From: a virus
Virus record (IMG/VR): IMGVR_UViG_3300017728_004457
Location: 1-30,044 of that record
DNA: 30,044 nucleotides
Reading direction: 5' to 3' (one strand)
Below the pieces are notes generated by a model. The model was not told the origin of the DNA and searched no databases. It saw nothing but the letters and a program-made list of their open reading frames with translations. A program made the translations under genes and the position numbers. This document shows positions 8,099-16,347 of the stretch, in pieces. Positions within the stretch are counted from its first letter, which is position 1. Every line of letters begins with the position of its first letter.

Positions 8099-8354
8099 AA
8101 AATATGTAACTGTAAATTCGTGTAAAGGCATGCGTCTTCATGACATTGCTAAAAAGATGACATCTGAAGGTAATAAGATGAATCACTCGACTGTGAGAAA
8201 TATTCTCAATAAAAGTTTTGTTAAGATTGCAAAGAATGTTTCAAGTCATTATGATCTAAAACATACAGATGAAGAATTAAAAAAAATTGCAATCTCTCCA
8301 AACTTTCAAGAGTCTATAGTTGAGTTGCTACAAGAAAGGATGTATCAAAAATGA
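8088..8354 (+). CDS. Helix-turn-helix protein resembling sigma region 4.2
   Basis: The 88-residue product starts at an ATG inside the last codons of the sigma gene (11 bp overlap, +1 frame) and directly after an in-frame TAA, so it is made by its own initiation. Residues 14-47 (KGMRLHDIAKKMTSEG, then MNHSTVRNILNKSFVKIAK) look like the sigma region 4.2 helix-turn-helix, which normally reads G-x-T-L-x-E-I-G then R-x-R-I-R-Q-I-E. The rest is helical with an acidic patch. Adjacent to a sigma that stops after region 4.1, it could supply the -35/flap-binding module in trans, in the manner of T4 gp33 beside gp55. An independent transcription regulator is the alternative. Confidence 0.7.
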   Translation: MKNKKYVTVNSCKGMRLHDIAKKMTSEGNKMNHSTVRNILNKSFVKIAKNVSSHYDLKHTDEELKKIAISPNFQESIVELLQERMYQK

Positions 8355-8650
8355 AAGAAAGTTATTTAATAAGTTATAAGCTTTTTTGCACTAGAAAAAA
8401 CTTCTCTTTAGAAAGATTTTTAAAACAAGAACTTTTAAAAAATCAAAATTATTTATTTATTGAACTTAAAAAATATCTTAATGATAGAAAAGTTCAATCT
8501 CCGGATGAAGACCATTTTAATGCTATCAAAAAATCCATTATAGAATCTTTTCAAAAAGAAAAAGAAGAAAAAAGGTCAAAGCTTGAAGAGAAAAAAGTTG
8601 AAGTTAAACAAAAAACTAAAACAAGATCGAGAAGAAGAAAAAGCAAATGA
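8351..8650 (+). CDS. Small protein with very basic C-terminal tail
   Basis: The ATG overlaps the previous stop (ATGA). The 99-residue product has a helical N-terminal half (YKLFCTRKNFSLERFLKQEL) and a long charged helix that ends in KTKTRSRRRKSK. The Arg/Lys-rich end could bind nucleic acid or RNA polymerase. The position directly after the sigma factor and its helix-turn-helix partner suggests a transcription-related role, but no family is recognised. Confidence 0.65.
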   Translation: MKESYLISYKLFCTRKNFSLERFLKQELLKNQNYLFIELKKYLNDRKVQSPDEDHFNAIKKSIIESFQKEKEEKRSKLEEKKVEVKQKTKTRSRRRKSK

Positions 8651-8838
8651 TTAATGAATTACTAGTTTATGACTTTACAAGTGTTTTTATTTATAAAAAA
8701 GAGTATACAAAAAAAGTTTACCCTTTAGACTTTAATTGTTTTAATCATGATAATTATAAAAAAGACAAAGTTAGTAAAAACAAACTAGAAAGTAATTACT
8801 ATGGCAAAAAAAGACGAAATTATACTGATTATTGCTAA
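8647..8838 (+). CDS. Possible small protein, Lys/Tyr/Asn-rich
   Basis: A 63-residue frame begins with an ATGA overlap to the gene before it and runs 38 bp into the next gene. It is rich in Tyr, Lys and Asn and shows no motif. Overlap-coupled starts are the rule here, which supports it, but the long overlap with the better supported gene at 8801 and the lack of any recognisable sequence argue for caution. Confidence 0.4.
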   Translation: MINELLVYDFTSVFIYKKEYTKKVYPLDFNCFNHDNYKKDKVSKNKLESNYYGKKRRNYTDYC

Positions 8839-9721
8839 AGCATTTGGTAAACAAAAACTTACTAAAGAAGATACGGAAATTAGTAAAGAATTAAGCATGA
8901 CAACTTTAATTTCTGATTTTGGGCTAACTTCTGAGCAAGCAAAAGAAGTTATACATTGGTGTGTTATAAGCTGTGCTTCTTTACCAAAAGAACAAGAAGT
9001 TTTAGAAGAAGGCTTTTTTGGTAATCTTTTTGACAAAGTCACAGGAAGAAAAAAAAACAATAAAAATATAGCTAGCTCAATAATGAGAGATACAAACAGC
9101 TTAAAAAGTATTTTATACTCCAACAAAGAAGCTTACAGACACCTATATGTTTTTTTTAAGCTGTTTAACATATTGAGAGAATCAAACAAAAGCTTTGCTC
9201 ATTTTAGCAGAATTTCTTCTCAAGAAATGAGTCAGATAACAAATCAGTTAAAAGATACTAGAAGTAGAAGAAATATGCTTGCAACTCCTATTTCTAATTC
9301 AATCTTTACTGTAAAAGACTCAGCTAGAAAACTGAAGTTTATTTTACAAGAAGTTAGAAAAGAGCTTAAGTACGATATTGAGCCGTTTAAAAATAGAATG
9401 TCGAGTGCTAGATTGCCAGAGATACAATTGGAGTCTACTTCTATTGAAAGTGATGGCATTAGCGCTCACTCTTATGAGCAGATAAATCAAATAGCTAATA
9501 TACTAAAAGTCGATATGAAAGTGCTAGAAGCATACGAATTTCGAGGCTTAGTAAAGCAAATAGCAAATCAAATTAAAAGACTTTGTCAAGATAGCGATCA
9601 TGAAACTAAAAGACAAAATATTTTAACTTTAATAAACTTTTTTGAAAGAACACTTAACTCTGTTGATCATTATACGAAAATGTTTGATATAGTTCAGGAT
9701 GTTCCAACAAGAAGCTTTTGA
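8801..9721 (+). CDS. Unknown 306-residue protein
   Basis: The product is mainly helical and charged. An N-terminal part (1-62) contains TTLISDFGLTSEQAKEVIHW. It is followed by VLEEGFFGNLFDKVTGRKKN (about 67-86) and then a long helical domain to the end. The sequence L-E-E-G at the junction fits the (L/I)-x-E cleavage pattern proposed for the packaging tags, so this protein might be processed during head maturation; that is inference. There is no membrane segment or signal peptide. The ribosome site is weak. Function is unknown. Confidence 0.7.
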   Translation: MAKKDEIILIIAKAFGKQKLTKEDTEISKELSMTTLISDFGLTSEQAKEVIHWCVISCASLPKEQEVLEEGFFGNLFDKVTGRKKNNKNIASSIMRDTNSLKSILYSNKEAYRHLYVFFKLFNILRESNKSFAHFSRISSQEMSQITNQLKDTRSRRNMLATPISNSIFTVKDSARKLKFILQEVRKELKYDIEPFKNRMSSARLPEIQLESTSIESDGISAHSYEQINQIANILKVDMKVLEAYEFRGLVKQIANQIKRLCQDSDHETKRQNILTLINFFERTLNSVDHYTKMFDIVQDVPTRSF

Positions 9722-9738
9722 AATAAAAGACAAAAAAA

Positions 9739-11466
9739 ATGCGTAATTACATTTATATAATTTTTGCACTATTAATATCATGTGCTAAGTCAGAATATAA
9801 AAATAACAATAGTTTTTTCTTAGAAAAACCAGAAATAACTTCAGGGGAAGTGTTAAGAGTAAACTCATTTGAAGAAATAGATGTGTCTAAAAAACATTTA
9901 GTAAGTTTAGTAAACTCAAATAAACTAAAAGTTGAATCTTATTACCCCGTTCTTTATAAAAATTACTTTATTATAAACAGATTTTTAAATCAAAGAGTAT
10001 CAAGTCTAGAAAATTATAGTATTTTAATAGAGACAGATGAAACAAGTCAAAATATACCAATACAAATATTGCCATCATTAGTTATAGAAAGCTTCTGCGG
10101 CGCTTTGAATTGTTCTACGTTGTCAGGCAATGTAATACATAATACTTTAAATACAATTAATGTAAGTGTGTTAAAAATAAGACCCGTTAGATTTGTATAC
10201 ACAATAACAACTCCTTATGAAGTCATAGAAGAAGAAAATATTTATTCTACACCAACAGACAGAGATTGGTTGAACAATGTATTTTTAAAGGCAGTTCCTG
10301 ATGATATCGGATTTTACATTGCTAATGTCAACATAAAAGCTTATAACTCTGAAAATGAATTTGTAGAAACTTCATTACCCTTTAAAGTTGTAAGACCTCT
10401 TGAAGTTAAGCATTTTGGTAAGTATGAGTTGGCTGAAGTCTATGAGCCTATTCCTGTAACCGGTTGTATTCCCGGAACTGTTGGTAGCAATGTACAATAT
10501 TCCGAAACAGAGTCTGAAACTAGACAGAATAGTGTATCAATAAATATTAACAGAAGCTGGAGTGATAGCTTTTCTTTAAGCCGATCACAAACAACAGGTG
10601 AAGGTATTACCGTAAATGAAACTAAAAGTACTATTAATTCTTCATCAATGTCTTCTTCAGAAACACAGTCTGAGTCATATTCTAATACAAGCTCTGAAGG
10701 TGAAAGTAACAATCTTTCCTTTAATACTTCAGATGGAGAGAGCTGGAGTTGGTCTTTAGACGAATCTAATTCACAGACACAGGGGAGCGCAGAAAGTCAA
10801 AACACAAACACAGGTCTTAATGGATCGACAACCGTAGGTGTAAGTGGTGAAGGCTCCTTGCCTTTTTTAGCAAAAGCTAGCGGTAAAGTTGAAGTAAGCG
10901 CTGGTGTATCTAGAGACTGGGGTGAATCTAATTCTTCTTCGAATAGTGAAACAAGCTCAGAAAATAGAGGGTATACAACAGGTGGATCATTACAGACAGG
11001 CAGAACATATGGTAGTATACAGAATGATTCTAAAAGCAGAACTTTAAGTGGTGCATATGTTTTATCAAGTTCTAATTCAAACTCAATTTCTGCATCATCC
11101 TCGTTGTCTTCTGGTAGAGTCTGGAACATGTCTGAGAGTTTAAGCAGCGGAAATGTTGTAACTGAAGGTAATAGCGAGAGTATTGCGCAAACAGTTGTCA
11201 ATTCAAGTAGCAGTTCTACAACATTTAGTTATAGCGGTTATATTCCTCGTGGAAGATACGGTATTTTTTTTAGACAGACAAGCAGATATGTCAAGCTATC
11301 AGAGATAATTACTTACAACCTTAATGGTTTTCCTCAACACGCTGGGTTTATTATGATGAACTCTTGGGCTTGGGCACCAGAATTATCTGTGTCTGAAACT
11401 TGTGAAAATGCCATCATTTCAAATTTGCCTCATGCTGAATGTTTAATTCCGCCGTGCGGAGAATAG
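9739..11466 (+). CDS. Exported lipoprotein with Ser-rich, possibly pore-forming region
   Basis: The 575-residue product begins with a signal peptide and lipobox (L12-I13-S14-C15), so it should be lipidated and held in a membrane of a Gram-negative cell. Residues 30-245 look like a beta-sandwich region with several Cys. Residues 255-495 are extremely rich in Ser, Thr, Asn and Gly with strand-like alternation (SVSININRSW, SLSRSQTTGEG), as in the stem of aerolysin/ETX-MTX2 pore formers. The end (499-575) reads YIPRGRYGIFFRQTSR, then NSWAWAPELS, then paired Cys and PPCGE. I recall similar ends in Bdellovibrio or myxobacterial lipoproteins. A signal-bearing lipoprotein in a phage suggests alteration of the host surface, superinfection exclusion or a toxin. 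Function is unproven. Confidence 0.85.
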   Translation: MRNYIYIIFALLISCAKSEYKNNNSFFLEKPEITSGEVLRVNSFEEIDVSKKHLVSLVNSNKLKVESYYPVLYKNYFIINRFLNQRVSSLENYSILIETDETSQNIPIQILPSLVIESFCGALNCSTLSGNVIHNTLNTINVSVLKIRPVRFVYTITTPYEVIEEENIYSTPTDRDWLNNVFLKAVPDDIGFYIANVNIKAYNSENEFVETSLPFKVVRPLEVKHFGKYELAEVYEPIPVTGCIPGTVGSNVQYSETESETRQNSVSININRSWSDSFSLSRSQTTGEGITVNETKSTINSSSMSSSETQSESYSNTSSEGESNNLSFNTSDGESWSWSLDESNSQTQGSAESQNTNTGLNGSTTVGVSGEGSLPFLAKASGKVEVSAGVSRDWGESNSSSNSETSSENRGYTTGGSLQTGRTYGSIQNDSKSRTLSGAYVLSSSNSNSISASSSLSSGRVWNMSESLSSGNVVTEGNSESIAQTVVNSSSSSTTFSYSGYIPRGRYGIFFRQTSRYVKLSEIITYNLNGFPQHAGFIMMNSWAWAPELSVSETCENAIISNLPHAECLIPPCGE

Positions 11467-11475
11467 AGAGATAAA

Positions 11476-11868
11476 ATGAACGGAAGAAATCTAGATTATG
11501 GACATGTTAAGTCAGATTCTGGCGAAGGCAAAATGGCAAAAACAACATTACTAACAATGGGAAGAGACCTATACAGCTTATATACTTTGTTAAATGACCA
11601 GGATGATCTACCACAATGGTGCCATTATAAGCTGGCAAAAAGTAGTGCTGATTTATCAACAGTCACAGATTATTTGACTTCTAAGATTACAAAGTTATGC
11701 TTAGACAAAAACATTGGACAGAATCAACTTAAAGTATTTATAAAAGAGTCTATGAAATACGGATGGCCTAAATTTAAAGAAGAAGAATTTGATAAAAAGG
11801 GCACGGCAACTTGGCATGAAGATAGAGAATGGACAAAACAATATTTAAAAAGCATAGGTTTGTTATAA
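11476..11868 (+). CDS. Conserved small phage protein (LPxW type)
   Basis: The 130-residue product starts after GAGAGATAAA. Residues 14-75 read DSGEGKMAKTTLLTMGRD, LYTLLNDQDDLPQW, HYKLAKSSADLSTVTDYL. This arrangement (EG-x-M, paired helices, D-L-P-x-W, K-x-x-x-A, V-x-D-Y) is familiar to me from short proteins of cyanophages and other T4-like marine phages, where function is unknown. The C-terminal half (QNQLKVFIKESMKYGWPKF) is a helical extension. It precedes the cassette of tagged proteins and ends in a possible TATAAT (11864-11869) for the next gene. Confidence 0.75.
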   Translation: MNGRNLDYGHVKSDSGEGKMAKTTLLTMGRDLYSLYTLLNDQDDLPQWCHYKLAKSSADLSTVTDYLTSKITKLCLDKNIGQNQLKVFIKESMKYGWPKFKEEEFDKKGTATWHEDREWTKQYLKSIGLL

Positions 11869-11899
11869 TTAGAAATATATTTTTTATAAGGTTTATAAG

Positions 11900-12889
11900 A
11901 TGAAAAGACAAAAATTAGTTAATCTATTGTTTGAAGAAGACGCAAAATTTAATGACATATACGGTGATGCACAATCAACAAAATACGGTGAAAGCCCAGC
12001 CGATAAAGTTGCAGCGCAAGGAGAGTCTGGCGCTGGTAATGAGTTTTTAAAGCTTGGCGACGGAGCTAAAGACAAAGTTAAAGCCGGCGGCACTTTTGGT
12101 CCTGTCGCAGCTAAACAACTAAAAGCTTCACAAGCAGAAGTTTTATTTCCAAAAGCAATTAAATTTGCAGCGGGTTTTTTAAAAGGCGATCCAGGATTTA
12201 AACCAGAGGGCGATATTGGTGGAATAATAACGAAAGACAAGCAAATATTAGATGGCCACCATCGATGGGCAGGCGCGTATATTGTAAACCCAGACTCGAA
12301 ACTAGCAGGAACTGAGATTGATATGGGTTGGAAAGAAGCAATTCCAGTTTTAAGAGCAATTGGTATAGCATTTGGACATAAAACTGGAAATGCAGCAAAT
12401 GATAGTGAGTCTGTTTGGGGTAGTGCAGGTGAGCTATCTTTGGAAGATTTTGGAAAATTATTTGTAAATGCTGTTATAAATAAAAACGGAGGTTGGGAAA
12501 ATCAAAAAGGCGTTCCTAAATATTTAGGCTCAGAATTTAGTGACTATGACTCTACGAACGAGGAGCACCAGAAAAAACTAATTTCAAAACTATATGAAAA
12601 CTATATGAAGCTTCGAAAAGAAGGTGCTCCACCTTCTGGTATGCCAAGTAGAATTGACATGCCTGTTCTCGTGGCCGGCGAAGGCAGCGATGACCTCGAC
12701 TCCGAAGGAAATTTAATTAGTCAAGCAAATACATTAGGTGCAGATGAAGTAGAAGCTGCGACACATCTTTTATCAAAAGGTGCTATCGATGTTAAACCTA
12801 ATTATAATGACAAGCTAAAAAAAGTCGCAGCAAATGAATCAATTGACTTGCAAAGATGGAATAAATTAGCAGGACTTATAAAAGGTTAA
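11900..12889 (+). CDS. ParB/sulfiredoxin-like protein with packaging tag
   Basis: The 329-residue product carries an N-terminal tag (MKRQKLVNLLFEEDAKF; L10-F11-E12). Its core is the ParB/Srx-type signature ILDGHHRWAGAYIVNP (about 115-130), preceded by a helix and strand with GGIITKDKQ. In this fold the DGHHR loop binds a phosphate or nucleotide. I know this DGHHRW family from many T4-like phages, usually annotated as ParB-like without a proven role. A second half (about 145-329) is specific, with a Gly-rich stretch around MPSRIDMPVLVAGEGS. The ribosome site TAAGG is clear. It begins a run of tagged genes, so packaging in the head is likely if the tag works. Confidence 0.85.
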   Translation: MKRQKLVNLLFEEDAKFNDIYGDAQSTKYGESPADKVAAQGESGAGNEFLKLGDGAKDKVKAGGTFGPVAAKQLKASQAEVLFPKAIKFAAGFLKGDPGFKPEGDIGGIITKDKQILDGHHRWAGAYIVNPDSKLAGTEIDMGWKEAIPVLRAIGIAFGHKTGNAANDSESVWGSAGELSLEDFGKLFVNAVINKNGGWENQKGVPKYLGSEFSDYDSTNEEHQKKLISKLYENYMKLRKEGAPPSGMPSRIDMPVLVAGEGSDDLDSEGNLISQANTLGADEVEAATHLLSKGAIDVKPNYNDKLKKVAANESIDLQRWNKLAGLIKG

Positions 12890-12896
12890 AAATTAA

Positions 12897-13538
12897 ATGA
12901 AGACAAAGTTATTGGTAGAAAGCTGGAGAAGTTTTCTTAAAGAAGAAGACGAGATACTTTCTAGCGCTAGCATAGAAAGAGAAGATCCTCAATTTTTTAG
13001 TGTAGGATTAGTACCAATGTCTGCAAAACCTTTTCATAAAGGTCATATGTTTTTAATACAAAAAGCTGCTGAGCAATGTAGTAAAGTAATAGTGTATGTT
13101 TCTATTTCTGATCGTTCAAGAAAAGGTGAGATAACTATCTATGGAGAAGATATGCAGTTTATTTGGGAAAATATTATAACAAGTTATCTTCCTGAAAATG
13201 TAGAATGTGTATATGGTGGTTCTCCTGTTGGTAACGTTTACAAGTTTTTAGGTGATATTTCTGAACAAGGAAATATAAACGACGAAACGTATGCAGTATA
13301 TACTGGTAAAGATGACTCAAATAGATATCAAGACAAATTTTATAAAAACATAAAAGATAGAGTTTGGATTAAATCATTTGAAAGAGGTGACGACTCACCA
13401 AATATAAGTGGAACATTAATGAGATCTTATCTATCAAATGCTTCTCAAGATAAGCTTTTATTTTTAGATGGATTACCAGATATAGATGATGAAGACAAAG
13501 AAGAAATCTTTAATATTTTATTTAGTAGATTAAATTAA
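12897..13538 (+). CDS. Cytidylyltransferase-fold nucleotidyltransferase (HxGH) with tag
   Basis: The enzyme belongs to the HIGH-superfamily nucleotidyltransferases (NMN adenylyltransferase/cytidylyltransferase type). After a tag (MKTKLLVESWRSFLKEED; L14-K15-E16) it shows GLVPMSAKPFHKGHMFLI with H47-K48-G49-H50, the strand VIVYVSISDRSRK and the second motif ISGTLMRSYL (170-179), which binds the nucleotide phosphates. These parts imply transfer of a nucleotide to a phosphorylated substrate, but substrate choice (NMN, glycerol-3-phosphate, other) cannot be read. In T4-like marine phages this type is often near GGLAGHM proteins like the one encoded tail-to-tail next to it, hinting at a joint pathway. 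The 213-residue length is normal for the family. Confidence 0.9.
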   Translation: MKTKLLVESWRSFLKEEDEILSSASIEREDPQFFSVGLVPMSAKPFHKGHMFLIQKAAEQCSKVIVYVSISDRSRKGEITIYGEDMQFIWENIITSYLPENVECVYGGSPVGNVYKFLGDISEQGNINDETYAVYTGKDDSNRYQDKFYKNIKDRVWIKSFERGDDSPNISGTLMRSYLSNASQDKLLFLDGLPDIDDEDKEEIFNILFSRLN

Positions 13539-16347
13539 AAACAGGTTTTAAAGATCTTCTGTTTGATTCCTGTTGAATAAACTTTTCTTTAAAGGTTGGA
13601 AATATGCCTTTTTTATCTCTGTAAGCTGCGCCTAAAATCTGATTTAACGGAGCAAACCCACCAGTAACTTTTAGTAGATCACCTTCGAAGTCATAAACTC
13701 CACCTTCAACTGAAGTTGAAACTGCATTGTAAATGCCAACTTCTTCAATTTTATCGTAATGCTCTTTGAGTCTATTTACTTCTGCATCCCAATTACTTTC
13801 TGAAGTGATGCTCATATATAATCTTAAATCTTCAATTGCAGTCTCTAATTTATCTCTTAGTCTATTAATATTTGCTAAATCAGTCTCTCGATCCATATAA
13901 GCAGAAGGAACACCATCTAATAAATCTATTCCTAAGTCAACAAATATTTCTTTAAAAGGCGACAAAATTCTTCTTACTTTTGCTGCTGCCTTATTAGCAT
14001 TAGTTAGATTAATAGCTCTAAGCTTCTTTACATCTTCAGATTTCATTAGGCTTGTAAAATCTTTACTTTTAATTTTATTACCTGATCTATCTTCACCATA
14101 AAGAGCAAAGTCATACAAAATCTTTATAGCTTCGTCACTAATATCAACACTTTCAGCATCTAACTGCTTTTTAATTTGCTTTTCTACACCGTCACCAAGA
14201 AAATCAGTATCAGTTATTTCTAATTGATCTGCTATTTCCTTTACTCTTTTTATGTAACTTAATATCTGCACGTTTGTAAGTTTGTTAAGATCAACTGTTC
14301 TATTAGATGCTAAGGTATATCCAGAAGATTCTATTCCTTGACGCATAAGATTAATTATTTTATTGAGTCTCTGGCTATTGTTCGAAGAATAAACTGCTTC
14401 TCTTCCATTGACAAAATCAACTATGCTATGAAAAACAATAAAGTTTTCTCCGTACTCTAGTTGATTTGGATGGTCTTTGTGCATAATTTCAAAGTTTATA
14501 AATGATCTAGCTTCACCGTCTGGATGAAAAATATCAAGGATCTCTTGCTGACCAAATGCTCCTGCTGAAGATAGCCATTGGTCTACACCTTTTTTAATAG
14601 CATTACCACCTGTAACAAAAGGTACCTCTGCAGGGTGATTAGTAAACTTTTCTACTAAATCATTATGTGTCATGTCTGCTTTGTTTCTAGCAAACATGAG
14701 CGTACCGTCTTGTTCAACTGTAAAGAATAAGTTTTGTCCGTCAACTTTTTCTATAATCTTTTGTGAAGTGCTATATTCTTTTATTCTGTCTATGATTTGT
14801 CTTGGTGTCATATCTAATGCTTCATAAGGATGCATCATATGACCTGCTAAACCACCCTCACTAATTAGTTTTTTTTTAAATAAATGAGAATAAACTTCTT
14901 TTAGAACTTTACCTTTTAGTATGTAACCTGATGTTTCTAAATTATAACTATTTACTGATCTGTAACCTTGACTAGTAAATTTGTCAAAATCGATAGGGCC
15001 TACAATTTCTTCATCCCCACCCGCTTGAATTTCTGAAATTGCTGCAGCGACAATTTCAGACCAGTCAGAAGTTTCAGATATTTCTTTTAGTGAGATAATA
15101 GGACTACGATCTTTTTTCTTTTCATAACCTTCTTTTCCAGCTTGTGGATGTAGATTGTCTACTGCTTTCCCAAAAGCAGTCTTTGATGCAATTTTGAGTT
15201 GACTTTTTATTTTATTTAATAAGGCTTCATCACTATTTTTTATTCTTTCAAATTCATTTTCAGCTTTCTTTGTAGAGCCGAATAAAAATGATTGTTTTAA
15301 TAACTCTATAATATCAGGATCAGCATTTGGATATTTAAAAGTTATTATTGGCTCAATATCTTCGCCAGTTAGTCTTTCGCTTCCTACTTGTTGCTTAATA
15401 ATGTCAGCAACGTCAGACCTGTTTTTATAAGGAGTAAGAGGTCTACTGCTGCCTGCGTAGCCAAAAGTAAATCTACTTTCAACAAATGCATGCAAAGAAA
15501 TCAAGCTAGGATCATTAATATAAATAAATTTTGATCCTGTCCAAATTATTATGCCGTTAGAATTGTTTTCTTTTAGTATGTCGCTTTTTATTCTAGAAAT
15601 CAGAACTAAGACGTCTTGAAGTTTGCCAAGCTTATCTTTGATGCTATCGTCATTAATAAAATTTTGAATCATAGTTGCAAAGCCACCTTTAGTAATAGAT
15701 GATGTTGTAGGCTGTTTGAGATGATTTTGAATCTGGTGCACATAGTTTCTCATATTTTGTTGAACTTGTTTGGCTTCTCCTGTTCTTACTGCTCCTCTAC
15801 TTAAACCAGCGCTATCTTGTACGTTCTTTACAGATAGCTTTATTCTAATCATACTTCCAGCACCACTCTTGCCTAGTTTTCGTCTGTTTAGAACAACGTC
15901 AGGCTCTTTGTCGTTATGAAAATTGTTTGTATTTAACCCTAAATGTGCAGATAATTCTCCAATTCCTACACGATCAGCTTTTTTATTTTCGCCTTGTGAG
16001 AAAGGAAGAAAATAATTGTTTAAATGTTCAATAGCATGTTGTGCGTTTCTAGGAACTATTCTAAATTTATTTTCACCATCATTATTTATTTTTTTGTATA
16101 GATTAATAAATTCAGATTTTGACATAGTAGAATATCTTTTAATAATATCAAAGTATACGTTAACTTGACTTGAACTCATTTCGAGTGAACTAAAGTCATC
16201 TTGATTAGCTTCTTGACCAGTTACTGTGCCATCCGCAGAAAAATCAAGATTATAAAGCTTGTCTTCAAAATCTGTAGTTGGGCTTACTACTGTAGCTAAT
16301 TCTTCGTTAAGCAAATCTTTATATTCATTTTTAAGACTATATTTCAT
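13522..16347 (-). CDS. Large protein with GGLAGHM/KVDG nucleotidyltransferase (ligase-like) domain and tag
   Basis: The 941-residue product begins with a tag (MKYSLKNEYKDLLNEE; L13-N14-E15). Residues 60-490 form an unrecognised region containing DKEPDVVLNRRKL and RIKLSVKN. From 498 it reads GGLAGHMMHPYEALDMTPRQ, then IIEKVDGQNLFF (K534), FARNK and FINFEIMHKDHP (616-627). The K-x-D-G with later strands matches the covalent nucleotidyltransferase fold of DNA and RNA ligases, where Lys takes AMP. I know this module from T4-like phages without a proven activity. ISE-GG (495-499) just before the module fits a prohead protease site and could split the protein. It overlaps the nuclease upstream by 4 bp and the nucleotidyltransferase gene tail-to-tail by 17 bp. 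Confidence 0.85.
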   Translation of the reverse strand: MKYSLKNEYKDLLNEELATVVSPTTDFEDKLYNLDFSADGTVTGQEANQDDFSSLEMSSSQVNVYFDIIKRYSTMSKSEFINLYKKINNDGENKFRIVPRNAQHAIEHLNNYFLPFSQGENKKADRVGIGELSAHLGLNTNNFHNDKEPDVVLNRRKLGKSGAGSMIRIKLSVKNVQDSAGLSRGAVRTGEAKQVQQNMRNYVHQIQNHLKQPTTSSITKGGFATMIQNFINDDSIKDKLGKLQDVLVLISRIKSDILKENNSNGIIIWTGSKFIYINDPSLISLHAFVESRFTFGYAGSSRPLTPYKNRSDVADIIKQQVGSERLTGEDIEPIITFKYPNADPDIIELLKQSFLFGSTKKAENEFERIKNSDEALLNKIKSQLKIASKTAFGKAVDNLHPQAGKEGYEKKKDRSPIISLKEISETSDWSEIVAAAISEIQAGGDEEIVGPIDFDKFTSQGYRSVNSYNLETSGYILKGKVLKEVYSHLFKKKLISEGGLAGHMMHPYEALDMTPRQIIDRIKEYSTSQKIIEKVDGQNLFFTVEQDGTLMFARNKADMTHNDLVEKFTNHPAEVPFVTGGNAIKKGVDQWLSSAGAFGQQEILDIFHPDGEARSFINFEIMHKDHPNQLEYGENFIVFHSIVDFVNGREAVYSSNNSQRLNKIINLMRQGIESSGYTLASNRTVDLNKLTNVQILSYIKRVKEIADQLEITDTDFLGDGVEKQIKKQLDAESVDISDEAIKILYDFALYGEDRSGNKIKSKDFTSLMKSEDVKKLRAINLTNANKAAAKVRRILSPFKEIFVDLGIDLLDGVPSAYMDRETDLANINRLRDKLETAIEDLRLYMSITSESNWDAEVNRLKEHYDKIEEVGIYNAVSTSVEGGVYDFEGDLLKVTGGFAPLNQILGAAYRDKKGIFPTFKEKFIQQESNRRSLKPVFNLIY

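Noticed and set aside
12475-12482. TATAAATA as late promoter
   Set aside because: It is inside the ParB-like gene and points to no start; probably chance in AT-rich DNA.
13522-16347. PD-(D/E)xK nuclease in the N-terminal half of the 941 aa protein
   Set aside because: There is EPDVV and later RIKLSVK, but the acidic residue needed in the second half-motif is missing, so the pattern is not sufficient.
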